Positions 1-8,504 of a stretch of 64,000 bases of DNA are shown here, one piece after another (position 1 is the stretch's first letter; every line of letters begins with the position of its first letter). Origin of the DNA: an uncultured Bacteroidales bacterium (GTDB lineage Bacteria; Bacteroidota; Bacteroidia; Bacteroidales; Muribaculaceae); contig CADAAI010000004.1 of the NCBI GenBank assembly GCA_902785925.1, forward strand, positions 99,011-163,010. The letters run 5' to 3'. Below the pieces are notes generated by a model. It made no database searches, was not told the DNA's origin, and worked only from the letters and a program-made list of their open reading frames with translations. A program made the translations under genes and the position numbers.

Positions 1-1182
1 CGAGAAGTTGAACTGGAAGTTTGGCCTGAACTCGAGGGTGTTGCACGAGTCAATCTCCCACTTGAGGCGGAAGTTACCGCGAATGTTGTGGGTCTTGTCG
101 AGAGCCATCGAGAGAGCGTCGCGATAGCTTGTCGAGTCGGTGAAGATGTTTTGGCGACTAGTGCTGGTGCGTGTGTCGCGGCTAGTGTGAGAGTAGGTGA
201 GGTCACCACCCACGCGGAAGTGCTCATCATCTCTAGAGCCAACATTGAAGTTTACACCCAGCATTTGCGATGTTGTAATGCCACGGTCGCCACCGAAGCG
301 ACGGAAGCGCGAAGCACCACCGTCGGTGAATCCCACGTTGTTGGTGTTATTGGCATTGCCGGTGAATGTGAACTGGTTGCCGTTGTTGAAATAGTTGGCT
401 ATCACATTAGCCAGATAGCGCTTGTTGGTTCCATAACCGGCTGTGGCTGTACCAAACCAGCCGTTGTTCATACCCTTCTTCACAGTGAGGTTGATAACCG
501 TCTCGTCCTCGCCGTCATCCACACCAGTTAGGCGTGCCAAGTCGCTCTTGCGGTCTACAACCTGCAGCTTATCGACCATGTCGGCCGGAATGTTCTTTGA
601 TGCCATTGTGGGGTCGTCGCTGAAGAACTCCTTGCCGTCGATGAGGATTTTCTTCACCTCCTTGCCGTTGGCAGTGATTTTGCCGTCGCTGCCCACTTCC
701 ACACCAGGCAGGCGCTTCAACAGGTCCTCGACCACGGCGTTAGCCTGAGTCTTATAGGTGTCGGCATTATACTCTATGGTGTCTTCCTTGACGGTGATAG
801 CTGTTTTAACGCCCATCACTACGGTCTCTTTGAGCACAATGGTGTTTTGATTCAGGTAAATCATGCCCATGTTCACATCGCGGCCGTCTTCACCCACGCT
901 CACTCGCTTCACAGTAGGCTCATAGCCTATGTAGCTGCACTTCAGATAGTAGCGACCAGCGGGCACGTCTTCAAGGTTGAACACACCGTTGAAATCGGTG
1001 ATGGTGCCTTTCACGTAGGTGCTGTCCTTATCCATCTGTAGCAGCGCCACGTTGGCTTGCATGAGCTCGGTAGTGTCGGTAGCATCGACGAGGATACCGT
1101 TGATAATCGTCGCGCTGGACCCGAATGCCACCGTCGCCACCATTGCCAACAGGATTATTAAAGATTTTGATAAGTTGTTCAT
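1..1182 (-). CDS. Outer-membrane beta-barrel protein with carboxypeptidase-regulatory-like and plug regions (3' end off window)
   Basis: The gene reads on the minus strand from an ATG at 1182 and runs off the left edge, leaving 394 codons. The protein begins with a signal peptide (MNNLSKSLIILLAMVATVAF). A carboxypeptidase-regulatory-like beta-sandwich follows (KGTITDFNGVFNLEDVPAG), then a plug-like segment with LLKRLPGVEV and DGKEFFSDDP. Next is the start of a barrel with many Asn/Asp/aromatic strands. This order is typical of the Bacteroidetes OMP_b-brl_3 group, TonB-receptor-like proteins without a SusD partner. A consensus promoter lies about 85-115 bp upstream. The cargo is unknown and the missing C-terminus cannot be judged. 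Family call is secure; function is not. Confidence 0.85.
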   Translation of the reverse strand, partial: MNNLSKSLIILLAMVATVAFGSSATIINGILVDATDTTELMQANVALLQMDKDSTYVKGTITDFNGVFNLEDVPAGRYYLKCSYIGYEPTVKRVSVGEDGRDVNMGMIYLNQNTIVLKETVVMGVKTAITVKEDTIEYNADTYKTQANAVVEDLLKRLPGVEVGSDGKITANGKEVKKILIDGKEFFSDDPTMASKNIPADMVDKLQVVDRKSDLARLTGVDDGEDETVINLTVKKGMNNGWFGTATAGYGTNKRYLANVIANYFNNGNQFTFTGNANNTNNVGFTDGGASRFRRFGGDRGITTSQMLGVNFNVGSRDDEHFRVGGDLTYSHTSRDTRTSTSRQNIFTDSTSYRDALSMALDKTHNIRGNFRLKWEIDSCNTLEFRPNFQFNFS

Positions 1183-1265
1183 TATAATCAATGAGTTGGT
1201 TTATATTCTTGTTGATTTTAGCCCAAATCGGTCGTGATGCACGACGTGGGTTTATAATTACGACA

Positions 1266-1298
1266 CAAAGGTAGTGCAATTAGTTTAAACGGCGCAAA
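1266..1298 (-). promoter_or_regulatory. Promoter of the truncated beta-barrel gene
   Basis: On the minus strand, TTTG at 1298-1295 is followed by 21 nt and then TACCTTTG at 1273-1266. This matches the Bacteroidetes -33/-7 form TTG-N19-21-TAnnTTTG. It would give a leader of about 75-80 nt before the ATG at 1182. Confidence 0.6.
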
Positions 1299-1362
1299 AG
1301 AAATATACAATCGCTCATTTTTTATAGATGAATTGGGTAGGGTGTTGAAAACAGAAAGATAA

Positions 1363-1393
1363 AAGCGGCCGCACCGTGCTGATGCGACCGCTT
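1363..1393 (-). terminator. Terminator of the first susCD operon
   Basis: An 11-bp stem, AAGCGGCCGCA against TGCGACCGCTT with one mismatch, is followed on the minus strand by a T-rich run. It sits 35 bp past the stop codon of the SusD gene. Confidence 0.65.
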
Positions 1394-1427
1394 AGTGGTT
1401 ATGTTAGATTAAATCTAAACCAGAGGA

Positions 1428-3215
1428 TTACCAACCTGGATTCTGAGTAGTGCCGCCTTGGCTAGCATTAATCTGACTAGAAGGGATTGGATAGAAGTAG
1501 TACTTCTTGTCGAATGTGCGGGTAGCAGTGTAAGGAACAGCATATCCACCATCGAGTGCAACTTCGCAACCCTCAACATCACTCAAGTTAGCACCAAGAC
1601 GGATGTTGGGGTTCTTGCTGGTGTCGAGCTTGTCGAGCATGTGCCAGCGCACGAGGTCCCAGTAGCGGAAGCCGTCGGTCATGAGCTCGCAGCGACGAGC
1701 GCGGCGAATCTCCCAAATGAGAGGGCTAACGTTAACGTCATCAGGCTGGTCTGGGTCGGCTTCAGGATTGAGAGTCATGCCAGGAAGGCCAGCACGCACC
1801 TGGAGCAGGTTAACACTCTTGTCGAGGTCGGCCTGAGTGGCGTTACCAAGCTCTGCCTTAGCCTCGGCATAGTTCAAGAGAACACGCGAGAGGTAGTAGA
1901 TAGGAGCGTCGGTGTAACCCTTGCCAATCTCGTTGCAGTAGGTGAGCTGCTCTTGTGGAGAAGCACCCATAGCAGTGGTGTAGTACTTGCCAATGGTGTA
2001 GCCAGTAGACGAAGTCATCTCGGCGAGCCAAGTGCGGGCATGTCCGTAACCCTTGAAGGCAAGGAATTTGTCAACAATTACCGAGAGGCGCTTGTCGCGA
2101 ACGCTAAATGGTTGCTCCATTGAGTAAACCCAAAGTGGATTTTCCTCAGAATCAACGCGGATAGAGTCGCGTCCATCTTCGGTCTTAACGATTTTGCCGT
2201 CGAGGCCAATCATGTAGTAAGGTACTTTTTCGGGCTTGTCGCTCTTGTCCTCTATAGTTGTGGTAGCCAGTGGCCTACCATCGAGGAAGAGGAATGCGTC
2301 GATAGCATCCTTGGTAATACCGCGCTGAGCAGTAGAACCGCTGGTGTAGTCAACAGTGCTGTGACCGAGCATGTCCTTCTGATAGTTGCGGTAGAAGATA
2401 ATCTCTTTGTTTTTGCTCAAGTCGATAGAGTTGTAGATCTCACCATAGTTTTTAGTGAGCTCATATCCACCTTCCATCAGTTGCTGCGAAGCGTTAACAC
2501 ACTCGTTGAGATACTTTTGTGTGCGAGCGTTGTCGGGACCCTTGCCATTGTCGGCCTGGGTACGATACTTGCAGTAAGTGCCCTCATAGAGGCAGATGTC
2601 GCTCTTCATAGCCAATGCAAGGTCTTTGTTCCAAGAAGCCTTGTCGCCCGAGCCAATGTTGGCGATAGCATAGTCAAGGTCCTCAAGCACCTTGTCCATC
2701 ACGAAGTCGCGGTCGTCGCGTGGGCCCTTAATGATTTCATCATTCACGTCGGTGATTGCATGATCTTGCCACTGAACGTCGCCATAGCGTTTAACAAGTT
2801 GGAAATAGTTGCGAGCACGCATCAGGCGAGCAATAGCACGAAACCTATTTTTAGTAGCATCGGCAATTGTAGAAGTCTCCATGTTGTCGAGCAAATAGTT
2901 GCAGCGACGAATCTCGGTGTAAGGATCTGACCAGTAGCCCGTAGAGCCTGGAACACTGGTAAATGTCCAATTGTCAAACTCAGGGTTGGCTTGGTCATCG
3001 GTCAAACTGCTGAAGTAAGGATCTTCAATGCCGGTACCATATCCCGAGAAATTGTAAGAATACATAGTATTGGTATAATTCAATACTCTGTTCTGGTCAT
3101 TCCAGAATTCGGGATCATTAGTGAACTTGTCGCGTGGATTCACATCGAGCATGTCGTTGCAACTAACGAAAAGCAATGCGAGACCAGCAAGTCCTAATAA
3201 ATATGTTTTTTTCAT
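1428..3215 (-). CDS. SusD/RagB-family nutrient-binding lipoprotein
   Basis: A 595-residue surface lipoprotein. The ATG at 3215 is preferred over an in-frame TTG nine bases upstream, because it gives a normal start (MKKTYLLGLAGLALLFVSC) with a lipobox ending at Cys. The N-terminal CNDMLDVNPRDKF and later RMRARNYFQLVKRYGDV are typical SusD/RagB features, as are the TPR-like helices and the C-terminal EIRRARRCELMTDGFRYWDLVRW. SusD proteins cap the SusC barrel and bind the glycan or peptide substrate at the cell surface. The gene follows its susC partner by 65 bp on the same strand and is clearly co-transcribed. No glycoside hydrolase or regulator is linked, so the substrate is unknown. Confidence 0.93.
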   Translation of the reverse strand: MKKTYLLGLAGLALLFVSCNDMLDVNPRDKFTNDPEFWNDQNRVLNYTNTMYSYNFSGYGTGIEDPYFSSLTDDQANPEFDNWTFTSVPGSTGYWSDPYTEIRRCNYLLDNMETSTIADATKNRFRAIARLMRARNYFQLVKRYGDVQWQDHAITDVNDEIIKGPRDDRDFVMDKVLEDLDYAIANIGSGDKASWNKDLALAMKSDICLYEGTYCKYRTQADNGKGPDNARTQKYLNECVNASQQLMEGGYELTKNYGEIYNSIDLSKNKEIIFYRNYQKDMLGHSTVDYTSGSTAQRGITKDAIDAFLFLDGRPLATTTIEDKSDKPEKVPYYMIGLDGKIVKTEDGRDSIRVDSEENPLWVYSMEQPFSVRDKRLSVIVDKFLAFKGYGHARTWLAEMTSSTGYTIGKYYTTAMGASPQEQLTYCNEIGKGYTDAPIYYLSRVLLNYAEAKAELGNATQADLDKSVNLLQVRAGLPGMTLNPEADPDQPDDVNVSPLIWEIRRARRCELMTDGFRYWDLVRWHMLDKLDTSKNPNIRLGANLSDVEGCEVALDGGYAVPYTATRTFDKKYYFYPIPSSQINASQGGTTQNPGW

Positions 3216-3280
3216 AAACTTCAAAATTTATTGAATGTTAATAATCTAATACTTATACTTACAAGTTTAAGAGTCTCACA

Positions 3281-6200
3281 TTAGAAAGTCACTTGCAAGC
3301 CAACAGACCAGCTGCGGGTTACAGGATAAGTACGTCCCCAAGTACCATAGCCGAGAGCGCCTTGTCCGGCATTCATCTCAGGATCGATTGGGAGGTCACC
3401 ACTGCCCTTGTAGAGCAGGCACAGGTTGTTGACACTTGCATAGAGACGCAAGTTCTGGATGTAAATCTTCTTGGTGAGTGCCTGTGGAATGGTGTAACCC
3501 AGAGTGATGTTCTTAAGGCGCAGGTAGCTCATGTCAACCAAGTACTTGGTCTGTGGATAGTAGTTGTGGCAGCCACCCTCACTAGAGATACCATTGACAG
3601 TACCGCCAACCTCATTACCTGGCCACAAGCATGGGAAGTCGTTGCTCTCGCTGATGTTCACGATGCCATTGGCTGGATCATACACGTTGTACTTAGTTTG
3701 GTTAGCAAAGATTGCCAAGTCGGCGTTACGCATCATTGGGAATACAAATGCCGACTGAGTCCACATGTCGCGCTTGCCCACGCCCTGGAAGAACAGGTCG
3801 AGGTCGAAGCCCTTGTAGGTACCACCGATGTGGAAGCTGTACTCATAGCGTGGCAGGCAGTTACCTATCACCTTGAGGTCGCCATGGTCGTCGGGAGTGC
3901 TTGCGCCACCGTCGATTACACCGTCACCGTTGAGGTCCTTGAACTTGATGTCGCCAGGGCCATAAACGAAGTTATCGCTCTGCAGGCCGGTTTGGTCGGC
4001 TACGCCAGGAGCATAAATCCAAGAGCCGTCGGGGTTCTTGCCAGTGAAGTCGGCCTCGGTGAAGTAGCGATCGGTCTCAAATCCCCAGATGTCGCCCCAA
4101 GTCTCGCCCTCATAAGCGTAAGCGGTGCTGAGCGGATGACCAATCTGCTTGGTGTTGTCCCACTTAGTAACCTTCACCTTGCTGTCGCCAATGCTGAAGT
4201 TAGCATAGAGACCCAGGTCGCGGTTGAACTGTTTGCGCCAGTTGACTGTAAGCTCCCATCCGCGTGAGCGCAGCGAGCCGTTGTTACGATAAGGACTGGC
4301 GGCCCCCACACTTGCTGGCAGAGCCACACCGGGAGCGAGCATGTCGTTGGTGGTGCGCTGGAACCACTCGGCGCTCAGCGTGATCATATCGTTGAGGAAG
4401 CCGAGGTCGAGACCCACGTTGATAGTCTTAATCTTCTCCCAAGTGAGAGTTGGAGACACCCATGTTGGCAAGCCAAAGTAGTTGTACTTGGCACCGCTGC
4501 CATCAAGGTAACTCAGCTGACCAGCAGTAATTGTAGAGATGAACATATTTTGGCCCACAGCCTCGTTGCCGATGGTACCATAAGAGAAGCGAACCTTACC
4601 GTTAGAAACGATGTCGCGAGCTTTCTCAAAGTAAGCCTCCTCGCTGAAGCGATAGCCAAGAGAGAATGATGGGAAGAATGCCCAGCGGTCATCCTTGGGG
4701 AAGCTTGAAGAACCGTCGTAACGGCCGTTGGCCTCAAACAGATAGATGCCCTTGTAGTCGTAGTTGAAACGAGCAAAGTAACCTGCGGTAGCATAGTCGC
4801 CACGCATCCAGGGTACGAAGCGGCTGATGTAGCCACTGGTGCTGCTGCCAATAGCCCAGGTGTTGTTGTCACCATAGGTAAGGTTAAGCTCGGGATAAGC
4901 TGTGTCATAAAGCAGCATGCGATAAGCGTCGAACTCGTCGAATTTGCGCTTCTCACCGGTGGCACCAACCATCAGCTTAATGTTGTGAGCGTCGTTGATG
5001 CTCTTCATGTACTCAGCATAGATGTTGCCAATCCAGGTCTGAGCCTTGGCATTGCTGCGAGAAGTACCTACTGAACCGTTACCAACAACGTAGGTGGGGT
5101 TCACACCGTTCCAGTTCCAGCTGTAAACAGGGAAGTCGCTCCAGCTCATGTTGGCGTCGTTAACCTGCCAAGTGAAGTCACCGTTAAGAGTCAAGTCTTT
5201 AGTGATGTGGGCCTTGAAGAAAGCAGTAGCCTTCATCTCATCGTTAGTGATGCGACGGCGGTCGGCATCTTTCTGCATAGCGATTACACGGAAGTCAAGA
5301 CCGTCGATAGTACCGCTTGGAATAAAGAAAGAACCCCAGCGCCAAATGTACTGGTACATATTGTTCCAAGTTTCGGCACGGCCTGTGAAACGACGGTTGT
5401 AGCTGATGCGAGCACCCACGGTCAACCAATCGGTAAAGTCGGTCTGGATGTTAGCAACAGCGTTGTAACGAGTACGCTTGGTGGTGTTCCATGGCATCAA
5501 GTCTTCCTTGCCGCTGTAGCCAAATGCAATGCGGAAGGTGGTGCGTCCGCTTGAACCGTCAACGCTCACGTTGTGGCTCTGAGCGGGAGCAGCTTTTCTA
5601 TACCAAATGCCAGGAACGTCGAAGTCGGCGTAGTACATGGGCTGTCCGCCAATGAAGCGGTAGTCACCCACGTCGTTCTCGTCAACATAGGGACGCATCT
5701 CACCGTAGCCCTTGCGGCCACTGTTCTGCTTCTGCCATGCCTCGGCATAGGGGAGAAGCTGGTCGAAATACATACCGAAGAGCTCTACCGAACCGCTACC
5801 AGCGCGAGCCTTTGCTAGGATGGCACTCTTGAGCTGAGTGGGCACATCGGGGAAGTCGGGCAGATAGGTAGCGTGATCCCATGAGAAGTTGTTGCTGTAA
5901 CGGATGTTGATGCGGTCGTCCTTCTTACCGGTCTTGGTGGTGATAAGGATTACACCAAATGCGGCACGAGTACCATAGATGGCACTTGAGGCGGCATCCT
6001 TGAGCACGCTGATGGTGGCGATGTCGTTACCATTAATCATAGTGAGGTCGTCAACAACTACACCGTCAACCACGATAAGTGGGTTGGAGGCAGCACCATT
6101 ACTCAATGTTCCCACGCCACGAATGGTGAGTGTTGGCGACTCGCCAATGTCACCACTAGTGCTAAGAACGGTAAGGCCAGGAACAGCTCCTTGAAGAGCT

Positions 6201-6646
6201 TTCGATACATCCTGCTCGGGGCGAGAGGTGAGGGTCTTGTCGATGTCAACAACCGAAACTGCACCAGTGAGGTTCACTTTCTTTTGTTGACCATAACCCA
6301 CAACAACTACCTCGTCGAGGAGGGCGTTGTCCTCGGTGAGCTTAACATTGATGTTAGTGCCTGGGTTAACAGTCACAGTCTTGTAGCCGACAGAAGAAAT
6401 TTGAATCTTACCATTGCCACTGGCACGCAGGTTAAAGCGACCGTTGATGTCGGTAGCAGTGGCGCGAGTAGTACCAATCTCTGAAACAGTAGCACCAATG
6501 ACGGGCTCACCATTCTCATCGGTCACGGTGCCCGACACATTGGTTAACTGTGTCGACATGGCTTGTGGTGCCTGCTCGGCGTGCGAGTAGTTAAAACTAC
6601 CAAACGCCAAAACAAGTGCACCAAACAATGCAAAATACTTTTTCAT
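3281..6646 (-). CDS. SusC/RagA-family TonB-linked outer-membrane transporter (copy 1)
   Basis: A 1121-residue TonB-dependent transporter. The ATG at 6646 (MKKYFALFGALVLAFG) is preferred to the in-frame GTG two codons earlier. After the signal peptide comes a CarboxypepD_reg-like domain (VSGTVTDENGEPVIGATV). A plug follows with GYGQQKKVNLTGAVSVVD, a TonB-box-like start, then NPLIVVDGVVVDDL and SVLKDAASSAIYGTRA. The rest is a large barrel ending in Phe (VGLQVTF), as expected for BAM-assembled proteins. It is the first gene of a susC-susD operon. Its leader and first codons lie inside an inverted repeat shared with the divergent susC at 8496, on the far side of a recombinase gene. That arrangement suggests phase variation. 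Substrate unknown. Confidence 0.95.
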   Translation of the reverse strand: MKKYFALFGALVLAFGSFNYSHAEQAPQAMSTQLTNVSGTVTDENGEPVIGATVSEIGTTRATATDINGRFNLRASGNGKIQISSVGYKTVTVNPGTNINVKLTEDNALLDEVVVVGYGQQKKVNLTGAVSVVDIDKTLTSRPEQDVSKALQGAVPGLTVLSTSGDIGESPTLTIRGVGTLSNGAASNPLIVVDGVVVDDLTMINGNDIATISVLKDAASSAIYGTRAAFGVILITTKTGKKDDRINIRYSNNFSWDHATYLPDFPDVPTQLKSAILAKARAGSGSVELFGMYFDQLLPYAEAWQKQNSGRKGYGEMRPYVDENDVGDYRFIGGQPMYYADFDVPGIWYRKAAPAQSHNVSVDGSSGRTTFRIAFGYSGKEDLMPWNTTKRTRYNAVANIQTDFTDWLTVGARISYNRRFTGRAETWNNMYQYIWRWGSFFIPSGTIDGLDFRVIAMQKDADRRRITNDEMKATAFFKAHITKDLTLNGDFTWQVNDANMSWSDFPVYSWNWNGVNPTYVVGNGSVGTSRSNAKAQTWIGNIYAEYMKSINDAHNIKLMVGATGEKRKFDEFDAYRMLLYDTAYPELNLTYGDNNTWAIGSSTSGYISRFVPWMRGDYATAGYFARFNYDYKGIYLFEANGRYDGSSSFPKDDRWAFFPSFSLGYRFSEEAYFEKARDIVSNGKVRFSYGTIGNEAVGQNMFISTITAGQLSYLDGSGAKYNYFGLPTWVSPTLTWEKIKTINVGLDLGFLNDMITLSAEWFQRTTNDMLAPGVALPASVGAASPYRNNGSLRSRGWELTVNWRKQFNRDLGLYANFSIGDSKVKVTKWDNTKQIGHPLSTAYAYEGETWGDIWGFETDRYFTEADFTGKNPDGSWIYAPGVADQTGLQSDNFVYGPGDIKFKDLNGDGVIDGGASTPDDHGDLKVIGNCLPRYEYSFHIGGTYKGFDLDLFFQGVGKRDMWTQSAFVFPMMRNADLAIFANQTKYNVYDPANGIVNISESNDFPCLWPGNEVGGTVNGISSEGGCHNYYPQTKYLVDMSYLRLKNITLGYTIPQALTKKIYIQNLRLYASVNNLCLLYKGSGDLPIDPEMNAGQGALGYGTWGRTYPVTRSWSVGLQVTF

Positions 6647-6659
6647 ACGCACGTGTTTT
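6638..6659. repeat. Inverted repeat at the start of susC copy 1 (left arm)
   Basis: A 22-bp block spanning the susC start codon, with core ACACGTGCGTATGAAAAAG on the minus strand. It is identical and opposite in orientation to 8483-8504 at the start of the other susC. The identity crosses from the leader into the coding sequence, and downstream the two genes diverge quickly. That makes it a candidate crossover site for the recombinase between the two copies. Confidence 0.75.
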
Positions 6660-6750
6660 AGTTAATTAATTAATTTTAAGTAAATTAGTTTATAGTAAAC
6701 TTATTCTCAATTTCTAAATTGTTTATGGTTTATACTCGTTATTTCTCTAC

Positions 6751-6766
6751 AAAGTAGCCCACTTTG
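6751..6766. repeat. Second shared inverted element upstream of susC copy 1
   Basis: A 16-bp block, AAAGTAGCCCACTTTG on the plus strand. Its reverse complement occurs at 8443-8458 upstream of the other susC. The block is itself imperfectly palindromic (AAAGT...ACTTT). It may be a recombinase-binding site, an operator or part of the promoter. About 65 bp more separates it from the start codon here than in the other copy. Confidence 0.6.
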
Positions 6767-6854
6767 TAAAATAAAGTACAAATATCGATATTTTTTTTAT
6801 TATAAACAAATTTTTATACAAAAAAGGTAAATTATCTATAATAAAGTATCTTTT

Positions 6855-8198
6855 TTATCTATTCAAATCAATTATCTTTAATATTAAATTTGGATTATTT
6901 TTGACATTGTTCTTGAATATTGCCACATCGGCAAGGGTACTACAATCATATCGCTCTACCATGCGAGCACTCCTGTGACCTGTATATTTGGCAATCAACT
7001 CATAGCTCCACCCTCTAATTGCAAGATTGCTAACGAAGGAACGTCGGCCAGTGTGAGTGGTTATACATTCCCATTTGCGCTTATTAACGATTAATGGCTC
7101 ACATTCTCCACACAGATGTTTCTTAATAATGACCTTGCCATCAATCCCAGCTGATTGCGCAATCCTTTTGATTCGTCTATTAATTGTGTCACGAGATATT
7201 GAAGGTAGTCTACAACGATATTTATTGAATATAATTTCATGAGCAATAGCAAAAGGCATAGCAAATGAAATATGTGCCTTAGTTTTTTGTTGCACCATGT
7301 CAACAATGGCAACGCCACATTGGTTTTGGCTCCCAGAGCCAACTTTAATGATATCGCTGATGCGCTGACCTGTTAAACATTCAATAATAAAAAGATCACG
7401 TATCATCTCGTCGGTAATACATGAGCAATTGAGATTGGCAAGTTTTGTAATCTCATCGTCCCGTAAAAACACGCCATTGCTACTATTTGCATCAACTTTG
7501 TTCTTGATTTTGGTTATTATTATCTGGTTTAAATGTTCTTGCGACATTTTACCGCTATTAACCGCTCGTCGCAGAAAAGAATGCAGATTAGTAAGCAGAT
7601 TGTTAACATAACTGCGAGAGAGGTGTTCTCCATTGCGCTTAGTTTGTTTCTCTAACCATTTTGTATATTGTTTAACAAATTGTGTATCAATCATTGAGAA
7701 ACATGTTAATTTTATTTTTTTCTCATTACAGAACCTCTCCAGTTTTTCTATATCGTGCAATAATTGACGAGCAGTGCAGTTTGGCAAGCTTGGATTATTT
7801 ACTATTTCTTTGTCTGAGAGTATGTCATTTTGCAACCACTGCAATGGCAATATATCTGCCTCTTTATTATTCAGTTGCATTCGGAGCCATTCAATGTTTC
7901 CAAATATTTGCTCTGGCTCATTATTTAACCGCCGCTTAAACGTGTTAAATAAATCTTTCATTTCTATTAGTCGTTGACTGACTATAAGATTGTTAGCCCT
8001 GTCGCTCGCTGTAATCCCGGACAAGGCTTCTTGACGTGTGAAATCCCATTGTGAAGGATATATTTTCACTCCGGACGCAAATTTAAATTGTCTGCCACCA
8101 ATTGTCGCAACCATATAGATACTTGTTGGTGACAACGCATAAGGTTCGCGTAAGTTGAAATGACATTTCAACTCATAAGGAAAAAATTGCTTGTTCAT
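6855..8198 (-). CDS. Tyrosine site-specific recombinase/integrase
   Basis: A 447-residue tyrosine recombinase of the Bacteroidetes type. The N-terminal arm-binding region (VATIGGRQFKFASGVKIYPS) precedes a SAM-like core-binding domain at about residues 110-220. The catalytic domain shows all key residues: Arg in LTGQRISDI, the HxxR box in THTGRRSF, the second His box in YTGHRS, and the Tyr nucleophile in VERYDCS. The gene sits alone between two divergent susC genes whose 5' ends carry matching inverted repeats. No phage, IS or tRNA boundary is visible, so DNA inversion is a better guess than integration. The flanking non-coding DNA is very AT-rich. Substrate sites are inferred, not proven. Confidence 0.93.
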   Translation of the reverse strand: MNKQFFPYELKCHFNLREPYALSPTSIYMVATIGGRQFKFASGVKIYPSQWDFTRQEALSGITASDRANNLIVSQRLIEMKDLFNTFKRRLNNEPEQIFGNIEWLRMQLNNKEADILPLQWLQNDILSDKEIVNNPSLPNCTARQLLHDIEKLERFCNEKKIKLTCFSMIDTQFVKQYTKWLEKQTKRNGEHLSRSYVNNLLTNLHSFLRRAVNSGKMSQEHLNQIIITKIKNKVDANSSNGVFLRDDEITKLANLNCSCITDEMIRDLFIIECLTGQRISDIIKVGSGSQNQCGVAIVDMVQQKTKAHISFAMPFAIAHEIIFNKYRCRLPSISRDTINRRIKRIAQSAGIDGKVIIKKHLCGECEPLIVNKRKWECITTHTGRRSFVSNLAIRGWSYELIAKYTGHRSARMVERYDCSTLADVAIFKNNVKNNPNLILKIIDLNR

Positions 8199-8260
8199 TG
8201 CTTTTAAAATGGTAATTTGATAAAATTAATGTTTATAACACTTAAATAGAACAGAAAGTC

Positions 8261-8281
8261 AATGTGAATATTTATCACATT
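8261..8281. promoter_or_regulatory. Palindrome upstream of the recombinase gene
   Basis: Arms AATGTGA and TCACATT are separated by 7 nt, 63 bp upstream of the recombinase start. The symmetry suggests a dimeric regulator site, perhaps controlling the recombinase. No consensus promoter was found beside it. Confidence 0.3.
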
Positions 8282-8442
8282 AATTACACATATTTATAAT
8301 TAAAGGATAAAGAAAGAGGTTTTTTATGTCATAGAACTATGTTATAAAACATACTTATTGACATTTTATAAGATTTTAATTTTTTAATTTAAAAAATATT
8401 TGCATATGACAAATTTTATATTCAATTTTGTAATCAAATTTG

Positions 8443-8458
8443 CAAAGTGGGCTACTTT
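8443..8458. repeat. Second shared inverted element upstream of susC copy 2
   Basis: CAAAGTGGGCTACTTT on the plus strand, the exact inverse of 6751-6766. It ends 37 bp before the susC ATG. The base just after it differs between copies: G on the copy 1 side, A here. This could matter if the TACTTTG stretch serves as a -7 element. Confidence 0.6.
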
Positions 8459-8482
8459 ACTTAAATAACTTAATTATTAACA

Positions 8483-8504
8483 AAAACACGTGCGTATGAA
8501 AAAG
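8483..8504. repeat. Inverted repeat at the start of susC copy 2 (right arm)
   Basis: The partner of 6638-6659: 22 identical bases in opposite orientation across the start codon at 8496. Together the arms bound a segment of about 1.8 kb that carries the recombinase gene and both susC leader regions. Confidence 0.75.

Noticed and set aside
3293..4267. Long plus-strand frame (324 codons) opposite susC copy 1
   Set aside because: Antisense shadow of a strongly biased coding sequence; susC has full domain support on the other strand. The same holds for 9252-10133 (minus) and 33361-34377 (minus).
6855..8198. Recombinase as part of a prophage or conjugative element
   Set aside because: No phage, mobilisation or transfer genes lie on either side; both neighbours are complete susC genes with matching inverted repeats.
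8490..8498. GTG starts two codons upstream of both susC genes
   Set aside because: Both genes have the same GTG-CGT-ATG triplet inside the inverted repeat. The ATG gives a normal signal peptide start (MKK), so it was chosen for both.
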